This document shows, piece after piece, positions 1 through 12,600 of a DNA stretch of 64,000 nt. The number at the start of each line of letters is the position of its first letter. Position 1 is the first letter of the stretch. The notes beneath the pieces are model-generated. The model searched no databases. It had not been told where the DNA came from and saw nothing but the letters and a program-made list of their open reading frames with translations. This DNA is from Malurus cyaneus samueli. Lineage: Eukaryota > Chordata > Aves > Passeriformes > Maluridae. Made by a program: the position numbers and the translations under genes. The stretch covers positions 33,108,387 to 33,172,386 of the forward strand of contig CM019218.1 in NCBI GenBank assembly GCA_009741485.1, read 5' to 3'.

Positions 1-149
1 CTTTGATAGTTCTCTCCAAACAGTTTTTGCGTATTTTAGTCTGATCACCACATGTAAATGGCAGTATGCTGCTCAGGGCAGAGTACAAGCAGTCTGCCAG
101 CAGCTGGCAGTGGTGCAAGCAGTGCAGTACAGGGATGGTGGACACAGAA

Positions 150-1190
150 CGCAGATACCCTTCTAGCACATTTACTTGCTAAACATTTTTGAACATGACA
201 TTCCTGTCACCCCATGTCTTCAGCCTGTCAAGGTCCCTCTGAACGGCAGCTCAGCTGTCTGTTGCATCATCCGCTCCTCCCAATTTTGCATGATCTGTGA
301 ACTTGCTGAGGGTGCACATTATCCCATCACTCAGGTATTAATGAAGACAAACAGCCCAGGTGCTACTATCAACCCCTACGGCACACCAGTACTAACTGGC
401 CTACAGCTGGACTTTGTGTCACCACTCACAACCCTGTGAGCAGAGCATTTCAGCCAACTCACAATCCCTTTCCCTGTCTACTTAGCTAGATCAGATGGCA
501 TCATCTAGATAGTCAATGAGGGTATTAAGGGAGAAAATCACAAAAGCACCGTTAAAGTCAAACTTCTCTTTTCTCCTCCACCAACCCAGTCATTTTGTCA
601 CAGAGGGCTGACAGGTTGGTCGAGCATGATTTCCTCTTCTTAAAAATACAATAACTATTGCTAATCATCTTCTTGTCCTTCTTATGTTTGGAAATGGCTT
701 CCCAGGAGAATTTGCTCCTTCATCTTTCCAGGCAGTACGCAAATCCTCAGACCTTCCTGCACTTCTCGGAGGCAAGAGCAACACTTGCATTCTTCCAGTC
801 TTCAAGAACAGTCTTCTACTATCTCAAACTTTCAAAAACAATTCAGAGTGGTTTTGCTGTAATATCAGCTCTCCCTCCCACCACTCATAGGTGCATTCTA
901 TCAGTTCCCCTGGACTTCCTTATAGCAAACTTTTTTAAATGTTCCCTTACTTGGTCCTTCTCTACTGAGACAAAATCTTCGTAACTTAAGACTTTCCCAC
1001 TAGTCTCCAAAGCCTGGGACTTCAGATTTCAAATTCCACCAATAAAGACCAAAGTAAAAAAGACATCTAGTTCTCAGCTTCTTCCATGTTTTCCCTAATC
1101 TCCCTCTGGCTGTTGATGTATTTGCAGAAGTCCTTGTTGCTGCTCTTCATGTCCCTAAACATTTACCTGAAAACTGAGGTTCAAAGCCAA
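150..1190 (-). mobile_element. Degenerate CR1 LINE fragment (reverse-transcriptase region)
   Basis: The plus strand reads as the complement of CR1 ORF2. It has the CR1-typical string gctgagggtgcac near 305, then a variant of the usual motif about cattaatgaagacaaac, then a block resembling the CR1 segment around lost splice-free RT motifs (gctgacaggttggtcgagcatg, near 607-628, is close to a known CR1 stretch). Many indels break the frame. The element is old, lies on the minus strand, and its ends are approximate. Confidence 0.65.
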
Positions 1191-2744
1191 CCCCAGTCAT
1201 ATTATTTTCTACATTCCATTCTTCAGGCATACACAAGAGGTGCAGTTAAGTTCAGATGCAAGAAAGGGCAAAGTAAGGGAAAACCCACTTCTTGAAAAGC
1301 TTCTAAGGCCTATTCAAACTTAACCATTGTGATACAGTAAAAACAAAACAAGGAAAACATAACCAACGCCAAACTGCCTCTCTACTCTGTTTAACCTTAT
1401 GACACAAGTATCGTGCTAATGATGGCTAAGCTTGCTCCTGCAGGCAAAAATAGAGCCTGAATGACAGATGTGATAGACTCTGGAATGAGCGTGATTAGGC
1501 AGCGACACAGCTGTCTTCCCAACAGTAGCACAACCTTCCTGTTTATAACTGTGATGAAAGTGAATTGTTACTTTCAGGAAATCTAAATGATGCATCCTGG
1601 TGGTTATGTATTCCATGTTTTACATTATACAGCTCTTTCATCTCACATACTAACCCATACCTCACGGCCTGCCCTGCATTTCTAGGGCAAGGCAACATCA
1701 AACATATGTGAAGAGGTGAAGTGTTATTAAACAACTCACTGGCTTTGGACAGTATGCATTAAAGGTCTCTGACTACATGGCAAATGCCTGAGCTACCAAC
1801 AAGCACACACTAAAGCCAGCTTTATGCCACAGGATAGTGAATGCTGCACTCACACACAGAGGGTGGTAAGAGCAGTTCTGAGAACTGGAACCGTACTTTA
1901 GGGCAATAGGCTGATTCAAACAAACTGTCCGAAACAAACAGCAGCAGTAAAAACTGTAGAGAAATAGAGACTAGCTGATATTAACAGCTTGACATCTGCC
2001 AAGATAAAAATGAGATATTTACACTTATAAAAAGCAATGTAGTCCCAAACTTGAGCATGTTTCAAAACGACACATTACTTCAAACCTAACTAAGGCTAGT
2101 TTAGCAACTAAGGCTGATAAGCCAAGTCCAGTTTTGCAGAAGTCCAGATATACTCTTACTATGTCCAGCAAGAAGCATTTCAGCCATTTTACTGTGTGAT
2201 GTGAGGCAGCTCTTAAAGGCACAAGGAATCTGAACATCTGTAGAAGCACCAACAAAAAAAAGAAAAGCAGAGGAAACCAGCAGTATGTCTTTAACCAGTT
2301 GTCTCTTAATTTAGTGGCTCCCTAACTGATTTAACAGGTTTTTTAAAAAAGCCTTTGAACAAAATTTTAATTAAATCTATTCCAAACCTATTCCAATTAA
2401 ATCTAAACCCATTTTGGCTCAGTGCTCTAGGTAAAACTCCAGTGCATTTACAAGTATAACAGCTCAGTGCAGTTCTCCATCCTTCCTCTCTAAATACAGC
2501 TATTTATGTTTGACCCCAACCCACAATAAACTCACACACCCAGCATGCAGCTGTTTCATCTACTTCTTTTTCACAACCTGATCAACAGAAGTAGAATGTA
2601 ATATGAAGAAATGTTGGGTGTGGTACCTTCAGAAAACAGTCAAAAAGATTTTTTGAGTGTGGTAATGAATACAAAACATCTGCCTAAGCAAGTGTTTTTA
2701 CTACTAGAAATGCATCATACCTGCAAAGTAAGTACTGTTTTCAC

Positions 2745-3390
2745 TAAACCATAGAATAGTTTGGTTGGGAGGGAGCTTTTAAAGTTTATTTAGACCACCA
2801 TCTCCCTGCAATGATCAGGGACATCTTCAACTAGATCAGGTCGTTCAGAGTCCCATCCAACCTGGCCTTGAACACTTCCAGGGATGGGGCATCTTCCACC
2901 TCTCTGGGCAACTTCTTCCAGTGTTTCACCACCCTCACTGTTAAACATTTCTTCCATATGTCTAATCTAAATAGACTCCTTCAGCTTAAAGTCATTACCC
3001 CTTGTCCTGTTGCAACAGACTTGGGTAAAATGTTTGTCTTCTGATAGCCCCCTTTGAGTACTGAATGCTGCAATAAGGTCTACCTAGAGCCTTCTCCAGG
3101 CTGAAAAAACCAAATTCTTTCAGCCCTTTAATCATCTTCATGGTCCTCCTCTGGACTCACTCCAAGAGGTCTGTGTCCTTCCTGTGCTGGGGACCCCAGA
3201 GGTGGATGCAGCACTGCAGGTGAGGTCTCACCAGAGCAGAGCAGAGCAGAGCAGAGCAGAGCAGAGCAGAGCAGAGCAGAGCAGAGGGTGTCATCAGCAA
3301 ATCTGCTGAGGGTGTAACTGATCCCTTAGTCTGTGTCACTAATGAAGGCATTCACCCTCATTCAAAAGACACCTGAGGGATACCATTTGT
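2745..3390 (-). mobile_element. CR1 LINE, 5'-truncated, 3' end at left
   Basis: It begins with catagaatagtttggttggg, the reverse complement of the avian CR1 3' terminus. It continues with the standard antisense CR1 text (catccaacctggccttgaac, then tccagggatggggcatc, and later ggtctgtgtccttcctgtgc). It therefore lies on the minus strand and is 5'-truncated near 3390. A pentanucleotide expansion at 3232-3286 interrupts it. Confidence 0.9.
3232..3286. repeat. (CAGAG)11 pentanucleotide microsatellite inside CR1
   Basis: Eleven uninterrupted copies of cagag lie within the CR1 copy, where the consensus has a single ccagagcagag-like stretch. The repeat has expanded from CR1 sequence. Confidence 0.97.
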
Positions 3391-5454
3391 TACCAATATC
3401 CTTTGGGACACTGAGTGTTGGTTGCATCCAAAAAGTAGCGGTCAATGGCTCACCAATGGATATTGGTGACAGGTTGTTTAACCCATCAGATTCAAAACTC
3501 CACGGAAAGGCTACCAAAACAAATGATTAAAAAAGAAAAGCAAGATACAATGAAAATTGATGTTATTCATTTAAATTGTACTCATTTTCTAACTACTATT
3601 AACATCCATCCATTCAAAATGCAAAATTACATCACTTCTCAATACATTAAGTGAAAATCCCACTATTAAGAGGAGACCTGTAGCATCTCAGTCATCCCTA
3701 AAGGCCAGGACACTTAAAGCCATGTCTGTATGGATACAATTCTCATCACACATTTGAAAGCCTGTCTTGAAACTATGGGTCACACCATTCAGCATTTCAC
3801 ATGCCTAAAGCGGCATCTGAGCATGGAAAGCAGAGACTGCCTACATCACTACAAGGTATTTCCGCACACACCAAGGAAAAAGTATGATGAACTGACAAGA
3901 AAAAATTTTATGAAAAGATTTTAAAATTATTCTTTTTGTCCAGAAACTAATGGCATTTACTAATTAGCAGATACACAGCCCTGTTAGTGTTGCAGTATTT
4001 AGGTTTTTAGCAAAACATGCATTCAGAAAAAAGCTTCAGCAAAGCAAGAATCTTACTGGTGACCCACAGATCAGACACAGCTTATCAGAGAACTCGACTT
4101 TGCAGTGGACCTGGCAGCGGTCCTTTACTACTCTGACTTCTAAAGAATTGGAATTTAGTTTTCAAAACTGAGAAACTTAGATTCTAACTACTATAAATTA
4201 TCATTTCAATACTGTGGACAACAATTCCTGTTGTTTTTAATTCCAGTATGCTCAAAATTGAGCAAAATGGCTATGGTTTCTAATTCTATTGTATAGATTT
4301 CCCTATATATAAGGAAAGAAAACATACCCTTAAAAAGTTTCTCTCCAGGGTTATACCTATCACAGATCAGTCTTCAATTCAAAAGCCAGCAATAAGATCA
4401 TCAAACCCTTCCTGATCACTCACAGGGAAGACTAACAGTGAGTCAATGAGTATTGCTAGGCCAAATTTTTCAAAGAATCTGCTTAAGGACATTCAGTTTT
4501 CAGAGATATTGATATGACTAGGACCATGCTACTCAATACTACAATTAAAGTCCCCACCAGGTCGGTCACATGCCTGCATTAAACTGTACCTAAGCATACT
4601 GTGACATCTGTACACATCTGAGAAAACAACCAGCACTAAACTTTCATAAAGGAAAGACCAAAATAAAAAGATTTCAGGTGCTGAATAATAGTGGAATTTT
4701 CTGCTATCTTTCCCAAAGTATGGTTTCATTACAGTTTCAGAATATGAAATTTCAAGATCAGTATAAGCAGTAGAGGAAAACTTGACACAGTCCTCCAAAA
4801 TACTAGACTAGAAATGAAACAAAGAAACTATGACCCAAATGCACATATTTTACATTATGCTGGTTACCACTGAACGAGAAAAACTGGTTTGCTCACTTGG
4901 ACAGAAGAATGGTATTACTCACCCAACTAATGTTTCCCTAATTCAACTTTACTAAAATGAACATGCTCTTTAGTCTATTCTTGAGAAAAACTTCATGACT
5001 GTACAAAGTGGTCCTGTAGTTCCATTTTACAAATATGGAAAGGCCAGAAAATGGCAATACTGGTTAGGCAGCGTACATGAAGATGATGTATGAGACAAAA
5101 AAGCCATAATGCCAGCATATTACTAAGGATTTGTACTTAACACAGATGAAAGATTTGTGTGATAGCTGAATATTTGAAAACTTTTGACCTCACCCAGTTT
5201 TGGGAACAAGAGCTGTCAAGATGCAACACTGCACCAGTCAAACAGAACCCCACCTTCTTAAGCATCTCTGAACTTCCATGGCGATCTCCTAGACAAGATA
5301 CTTAATTAGATAATTCCCCCATTACTTTTTTTAAGTATCTGCCATCACTTGAAAAGCTTTGTCTGGAAGCAACCAGATGTCTTCCACTATCAAATTACTA
5401 GCTGTTCTGTTTTCTTCAGAAATTTCATATAATATTTATGATTTTGTGGTGGAC
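3391..5454. other. Intronic sequence, nothing recognised
   Basis: AT-rich unique sequence between a CR1 copy and an LTR. No coding, RNA or repeat signal recognised. Confidence 0.6.
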
Positions 5455-6175
5455 TGACCTTGGCTGGACACTAGGTGTGTACCGAAGGCATTATCATCAT
5501 TCCGACTCCTCAACTAGACAGAGCAGAGAAAATATAATGAAAAGCTCATGGGTCAAGATAAGGACAGGGTGATCACTCACCAAGTACCATCATAGGCAAA
5601 ACAGTCTTGACCAAATCAGAGTAGGACAATGAGAAACAACTCCTTCCTTGCACTAGCATGGGGTCTCTCCCATGGAAGACAGTCCTCCACAAACTTCTCC
5701 AACTTCCAGTGGGCTGCAGTTCATGAATCCACCACTCCAGTATGGGACCATCCACAGGGTACAGCGCTTGAGGAACAGACTGCTCCAGCATGGGTCCCAT
5801 CTGGGGTCTCATGTCCTAGCAGCAGACATGCTTCAGCCTAGGCTTCTCTCTCCGTGCCACAGGTCCTGCCAGGAGCATCCTCCAGCGCAGGCTTCCCATA
5901 GGGTCCATCTCCTTTGGGCCTCTCCTGCCCCTCCTTCACTAACCTTGGTGACTGCAGAGCTGTTTCTCTCATATGTTCACTCCTCTCTGTAACTGCTCCA
6001 ATGCGGTAACATTTTGCCCCCTTCTTAAATTTGTTTTATCCCACCACTGCAGCAACTCTGCCTTGGAGCCATCTGGCATTGGCTACATCAGACGTGAGGG
6101 GAGCTTCTGGCAGCTTCTCACAAGCCATCCCTGAGCCCCCCCTGCTACCAAAATCTTGCCATGCAAACCTAATGT
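5455..6175 (-). mobile_element. Solo LTR of an avian ERVL-type endogenous retrovirus
   Basis: The left edge reads tgtggtggactgaccttggc, the complement of the 3' terminus of a very common avian ERVL-type LTR. Inside are the family's repeated tgctccagcatgggtccc-like modules (near 5657, 5735 and 5791). Towards the right are the conserved cttctggcagcttctcacaa and gctaccaaaatcttgcc strings. The TATA-like aaatttgtttta near 6026 fits transcription on the minus strand. No internal viral genes are seen, so it is a solo LTR. I could not find a clean target-site duplication. Confidence 0.75.
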
Positions 6176-9100
6176 ATTACTGCATAAAATTTGAAGAAAA
6201 CCTTAAAAGGAAAATCCGTATTACTACTTATGCCTTCTTTTTAGATATCTTTGGCTACAAAGAGTCAGCTTCAGCCCCCTCTCCCTTGCTCCTTCTCATC
6301 TCAGGAACATAATTCTTAAGCCTTAGATATAAAACATCATAGTGACATTTCTTTAAATATTACTAGCTTTATAAAAAATACTTATTTATATGAATATTAG
6401 TCCTAAACGACTTCATTATCCATTTAAAGAAGCGCCTTACTTTTTATAGACTTCTTTATTTCAATAAATTAAATAAATAAAAAGCCGCCTGCAGATGAAT
6501 CAAGCTTTTTAATTCATCTGCGTCTATATATAAACAGAGGCAGAGGGGAAGAGTTACTATCTGTTTGTTTTAGAAACAAACACACATGTAGCATTCCAAG
6601 ACTGCTCATAAGAGATCTTGTGCGTGTGCAGTGTATGGAGCCACCTCTGAACCTTGCTAATGGGGTTTTGCATACAACAGACTTAAAAGAATCCTCCCAG
6701 GTATCAACTCATGGCAAGTAGCTATTTTCAGATACAGTTCATGGGGCATTCAATAGGTTTGATGACGAAAAGTTCTTATCATTCTAGCAAAAAAATTATG
6801 GGTTCCACTGCTCTTCCACAAATTCATCCAGCAGAGACTAAGATTTCTGAGTAAAACCACAGACCAAGTTCATATTTGCTAAAAATAGAACATGACGGTA
6901 GCTGGCATCACACTATCGTACACTTCTTGTGATGACAAGTGTTGGGCTTTTCTTATATTTAACTCACTGTCATCTTTCATAATAGCCTTCTCTCAAAGGA
7001 GAAAAGCTGATACACAAATACACATGGAGAAGGCACAATTCACTTACACAATAGATGTTACTCAGTTCTACCAGGTACTAGCTACAAAAGTCAGCTGCTA
7101 ATTCCCTACTGCCTGATACTACAGTTTAACTATATTTGGCTTTATTTAAATACAAAAACAAAGTTTTTTAGTTTTGTGTATTTCTGTAATCTGAATTTAT
7201 GGTAACAGTTTAGCTTTATATCAAATCCAAACTCGAGTTACAGTTTCAGAGGTCTTTCTTCATACCACATTTCTCTCTTCAAAAAGCAGATAGAAAGACA
7301 AAAGCTCTTGAGTGGGTGGAAGCAACAGAGAAAGGGAGGAATGTATCAGCTTGCCAAAAATGTGCCACAGCCTCTACAATACAATGTTAATAATTCTGCC
7401 TAGTGCAAATGCAATAAAGCTCAGCATTTCATATCCAGAGTCAATCCTTTTCCTATTACTGAACAAAAGACACTATAGACTTTCTTTTTTTGTTTTAAGA
7501 ATGACTCATTTTACTATCCCTTTAAATTGAAGGTTGCCATCTGAGGTTTCCAGCAACATTTTTTTCAAAAACTGCTTTCACATGTATGGAACAAAATAAT
7601 ATTTTAAAGATTCTGGATTGCTGTTTCTGGCTTCATTGCTAGAAGTTTGGACATCATTTTGACCAAAAAAAAAAAAAAGCCATGAAGTACAATAGCTTTT
7701 TCAATTTCTTTGGAAAAATGAGCATAATACAATACTAAACTCCATCTTCCTGAGAGCCATTTTCAGAGAAGTTCATCTAAACAACTTAGCATAGACTAAT
7801 TTGAAACATATTCTATGCACTATTTAGAGTGCATATAAACCAGTTCATACCTGGTAAAGAGGAAAGGACAAGTTTTGACTTGCAATTCAGCCATAACCAC
7901 ACTGTAGAAATATTTGATTTCATATCCTGCTTTTTACACTAAGAACTTTCATGTTCAGAAAATAATATACTTTTAGAAGGAACACTCCACAGATTCTAAT
8001 GTTTGTTTCACATCTTGGTCACCCTCGCAACGCCCATAATAGCTATTCAGCAAATAATGGAACGGATACTAAACTCATTTGTAAACCATGGCTTCTTACA
8101 TTACTAATATGTGAATTAATCATTAATAATAAAGTAAGAAAATCTTTCTTTTCTCTCTACTCAGAAGTCTCCAGACCCTCATAATACAAATATTTAACAA
8201 ATAAAGAACAAAGTGCAATCTCAACTATTCATCTCATAAGTTCTGAGCTTCTGTCCCAAAAACCACCATAATCACAAGCTAACCCCAAGTATCACCATTT
8301 CACAGCGTTAAATAAAGGCATATAAACCCCCTAAAATTTAGCTGCACAATCCTAGTTTCGATTGGGTTAAATGTCAACTTATGTGATCAATTAATTGGAT
8401 TAGCAGGTAAATAGAAGTCCACTAGGGAAAGAAGAAGGTGCTTCTATTTTCTATTTGTGTCCAACAGAGATTAGTGTTACGCCTAATACTACTCATACTG
8501 AACTTTGGTCTGCACAGAAGAATATTGAACAGCATAATCTGCCGGTATCAGAAACTGACAAATTCAGGGGCAGCAATAAAGGACTACTCATGGTGACAAA
8601 TTCCTTCCAACAGTGAATTTAGTTCAATGTGGATTACAAGTCAAACAAAGATCATGTACACACAAAAAAAGAATACAGGCTAAACTAGAGACGATCACAA
8701 ATTCTAGTTATGCCAGTAAGAAAGTGAGGATGAGGTGAATAATTGATGTTGTAAGAGACAGAAAAAATTACCTCGGAACACATAGGCAGGGAAAGCCCAT
8801 TGACAGTCCATTCACTCACCATCTTCATCATCCCCAAGTGATACCTACAGTTCAGGTGCCCATATTTTAAGAGAAGCTCATCCCATTCCCACACATAAAT
8901 GAAAACTGAGTACTTACATTTTGCTTAACTGACTTCTGAAATAAAAAGTAAAGCAACAACTAGGTCATAATCTAAAGGACAAAGACTTCAAACTTCTTTT
9001 CATCTTTTGTTTGTTTCTTTTTTTTTCCTGCTAGATCAAGTAGCTGGCATTTGATACCAGATGAACATGTGCAGCTTACTCTTAGACACTACAATAACTT

Positions 9101-12100
9101 GCCAAGGTATATGAGGAGAATCCAACATTTGAAGTTTAACAAAAAATGTAGAGTATGATTTACAGCATAAGCTATAGTTCAAACAAAGCACAGACTTGCT
9201 ACTTTAGGTGAAATTGTATTGCATCCAATTTCTAACTATAAAATACTTAGGCCTAGAAGAAGATTTGCCATTTGACTACATTGGTTAGTTCAAAATGGTG
9301 CACCACTGGAAAAAATCAAGCAAAATAAGAAAACAGACTCAACATGAGCCTTACCTAACACCAGCAAGTTAAACATGGAGAGTGGCTATCTGCATGCCAG
9401 AGACAAGACTGGTTGTACTTTACAGCTGACCCCTTTCTCTCTTATAGAAAAAGGGAGCTGCTGGGGTGGTGAGCACACAGATACTCAGCCTGAGATACCA
9501 GTCCCTAATGCCTCTAAGTTCAATGAGCTCACCATTGTTCACTTTTATACAAGCTAACACACATCATCTAAAAAGAAGGATACTTCTTGAGAAGTGCTTA
9601 GAGAAAATAAGAGTTAGACAAAAATGTCAGAACTACTATGGGCCAAGTTCATTAATGACATCTACCCAAACACACTTGGACTGCCTACATGAGCCCATGT
9701 ACTCAACAGGGTGTCAGAGTCCTTACATTAGACAAAGAGGAACTCTGCACCTCACTATCCTGACAAGGAATTTCATAAATTCACACTTGGGGTGTGTTTG
9801 GCACAAGCAAAGGCCAAACATGTAGCTATCTCAACATATGTACTCTAAGCCGAATCACAAACTATAAAGAAGGAGATCAGTTAGACAGTATTTTGACAGA
9901 ATAATATTCCAGATCCCACACTAATTTTAACAGAACTCTGCCTGTGACTCAAACCCTGGGCTAAGACACTCTTCACTAAAAGTCTAAGCATTTATCTTTG
10001 CTATTGGTTTGGTTTTTGTCGTTTTATTTTTTTTTTTTTTAGTTTCTCAGAGTATACTTGAAATAGATCAATTTAGAGATGTGCTAAAACATATTCCACA
10101 CCACTGAGCTTTATAGAGCTATGGGAATGAAAGCTGTGCTCTGCTGATAAAGAAATATTACCCTTTTTAACTCTATTAGGATGAAGAAGAGATACCACAA
10201 GGCGAAGTTTGGGTTGGTTTTCTTTTCCTCCAGAGACAGGAAAAAAGTTATGGCAGCTGCACTATCTAAAAGTGGACAAGTCTAAACTTGGGATCAAACT
10301 GTGCACAGCCCCACTGTTCACAGACTGAATTAAACCACAGAGACAGACTCTCCTTAACCAAGATAAAGGCAGGCTGAGCTATAGCACACATATTGTCCCT
10401 GCAACAAAGCCTGGGACTCACCCAAAAAGAATCAGCCCAAGTCCACAGCTCAAAACCAAGGAGCTACAGAGCTACCTCACACCCTACCTTTCTCATAGCC
10501 AGCCAGGGTGCAGCACCAGTCCCACACCAATGCCCCAGCACTTCAGGAAGTGCTTCAAAGTATGGCAGCCACTAATGGTTCAACACAGCAGCACTGAGCT
10601 AACAATAACCCATACAACCTACAACCTGCAAGTTCGGCCTTTTACTCCATCTGCACCAACAACATCATTAACAGAAAATGTTTTTTTAAAAAGGCTTTTT
10701 ACAATTTTTCAGTGTTAACAAAATCTCTTTCACTTGGAACTTCACAGTTAAGTACCATTAAGATACTGTAACACAAACCACTGAGAAGAGGTAAACTGAA
10801 TCTTGACAGTGCAAAAAATTGTTTCAGTAGAGCTATATAAACATATGGGAGTCAAATGGTAAATGCTAAATTAAATCTGACTTTGCTTTTCTAGTTAGTT
10901 ACTTCATTAACACCAAGAGCTTTCCCTAATACTGATAGTTTTTCCGCTAGGTAGACTTCAAGGACTAAATTTAAAACACATTATACTGATTACCAAACTA
11001 CATTTCACAATTTCCTTTGGATTTTGGCAACATTTCCCCTCACTTATTAGAGCAAACCTTTCAAAGACTCAATCCATCATACTGAAAGTTTCAAAGAAAT
11101 CAATGTCTGCCTTCATTCAAACAACCAAAGAAGAAAAGCAGACAAGAATGCTTTAATGCAGATGTAAGAGAACACTTGTATGCAACTGGAACTTGGTACT
11201 TCTTATTGTTATTAACAATTACTAGACCTTATCTTAGTCCTGCTTCATTTGAATATACATTTTTAAGAACACCCAGTTTAACAAAGCAAAGGAAACGTGT
11301 GAGAAATTCAGCCTTTTCTGTTCTTAACACCTGAACTGCCTTCAAGTTTCAGAGCAAAACAGAAGAGATAGTGAATAAATAGAACCACTTTCCCATCGTT
11401 CTTTCCAGGATGTCTCAGCTACCTTTACAGATTATCTATCTGTGAAGGACAAACTGCCTTCATAAACAGTTACTCCAAAAGGAAAACCTATTTTCCATGT
11501 CTCCGTGTTTTAGACTCAAATTCTACTGACAAATTTACCTATTGCAGAATTTCTTTTTCCAACAGTGCCAGAAGTAAGGATACCAAATGATTCAGTATCA
11601 GCACAGGTTTCCAGATATACATATTCTTTTCACTATACAGCTATTATTTTTAAGCTCCATTTTGTGGCCAAAAGCTGTACTAAGAATAAGACAGAAGACT
11701 AATACAAAGCTTATTTAAAGATGGAGATTTCATGTTTGCTTGGTAACAGTATTATGACAAAGACCTCTAAAATCATCTTAACCAAAAAGCAAGCCCTTCT
11801 CTTAAAAGTTGATGTTACCATTTCCTGAAAGGCTTTCTCTTTCCTAGTGCTTCTAAAACTCTTCATGGGTAGCAGCAGCCTGCTTTCAGTCTCCTATAGT
11901 CAGAATTTAAAAAAACAGCAAATGCCCTTTAGGAACTGTCAACAGGCACTTGTGGTTCACAACGCCATCATCCCAGTAGAGATGAGACTCGGGGGACAAA
12001 CTGGAAATGGCCATTCTTCCATCTCTACTGCTATCAACTGACCCAAGATTCTCTCTTAGCAGGATGAAATTGCCTTTAGAGGAAAGATTCCTATAGACAG

Positions 12101-12459
12101 GGCCTCGTATTTCAAGTCCTGTTAGTTGAATACCTATTTTCAGTCATACTTATTTTCCATCTTACCCAGCATTTAATTATGCTGTCTGCTTCACTGGATA
12201 TATCTTCACTCTCAACCAAGCCAGTCAGAGAGGATTTCTGTGTGTTTAAGCTTTCTCTCTTAACACAAATTCTAATTGTTAGATAATCATGAACAATACT
12301 GAATTTGTAAGAATGAAATGCTTCAGTTGGCGTGACTGAACTAATTGAGAAATGAAATTACAGACTTGTGACTTGTCATAACTGTGAGATCCACCCCTCT
12401 CTTTCGTAGCCAGAATTTATTTTAAAAGAATCACAGTAGACCTGGTGGCTCCAGCATCC
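6176..12459. other. Intronic sequence, nothing recognised
   Basis: Unique AT-rich sequence with short homopolymers (for example A at 7664-7677 and T at 10026-10040). No gene, RNA or identifiable repeat. Confidence 0.55.
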
Positions 12460-12600
12460 ACTAAAAAAACACAAAAAACCAAATTAAACCAACAAATAAA
12501 ACCCCAAAACAACAACCAAAAAAGTAAACAGAAAACAAAACTAAAAAGACCAAACAAAAGAAAACCAAAACCAATAAATAAAAAAAACCCAAACACAGAA
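12460..12600. repeat. A/C-rich low-complexity tract
   Basis: Imperfect runs of caaaa, ccaaa and aataaa units, almost free of G and T on the plus strand. The minus-strand open frame through it (Phe/Leu-rich) is a by-product of composition. Confidence 0.8.
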
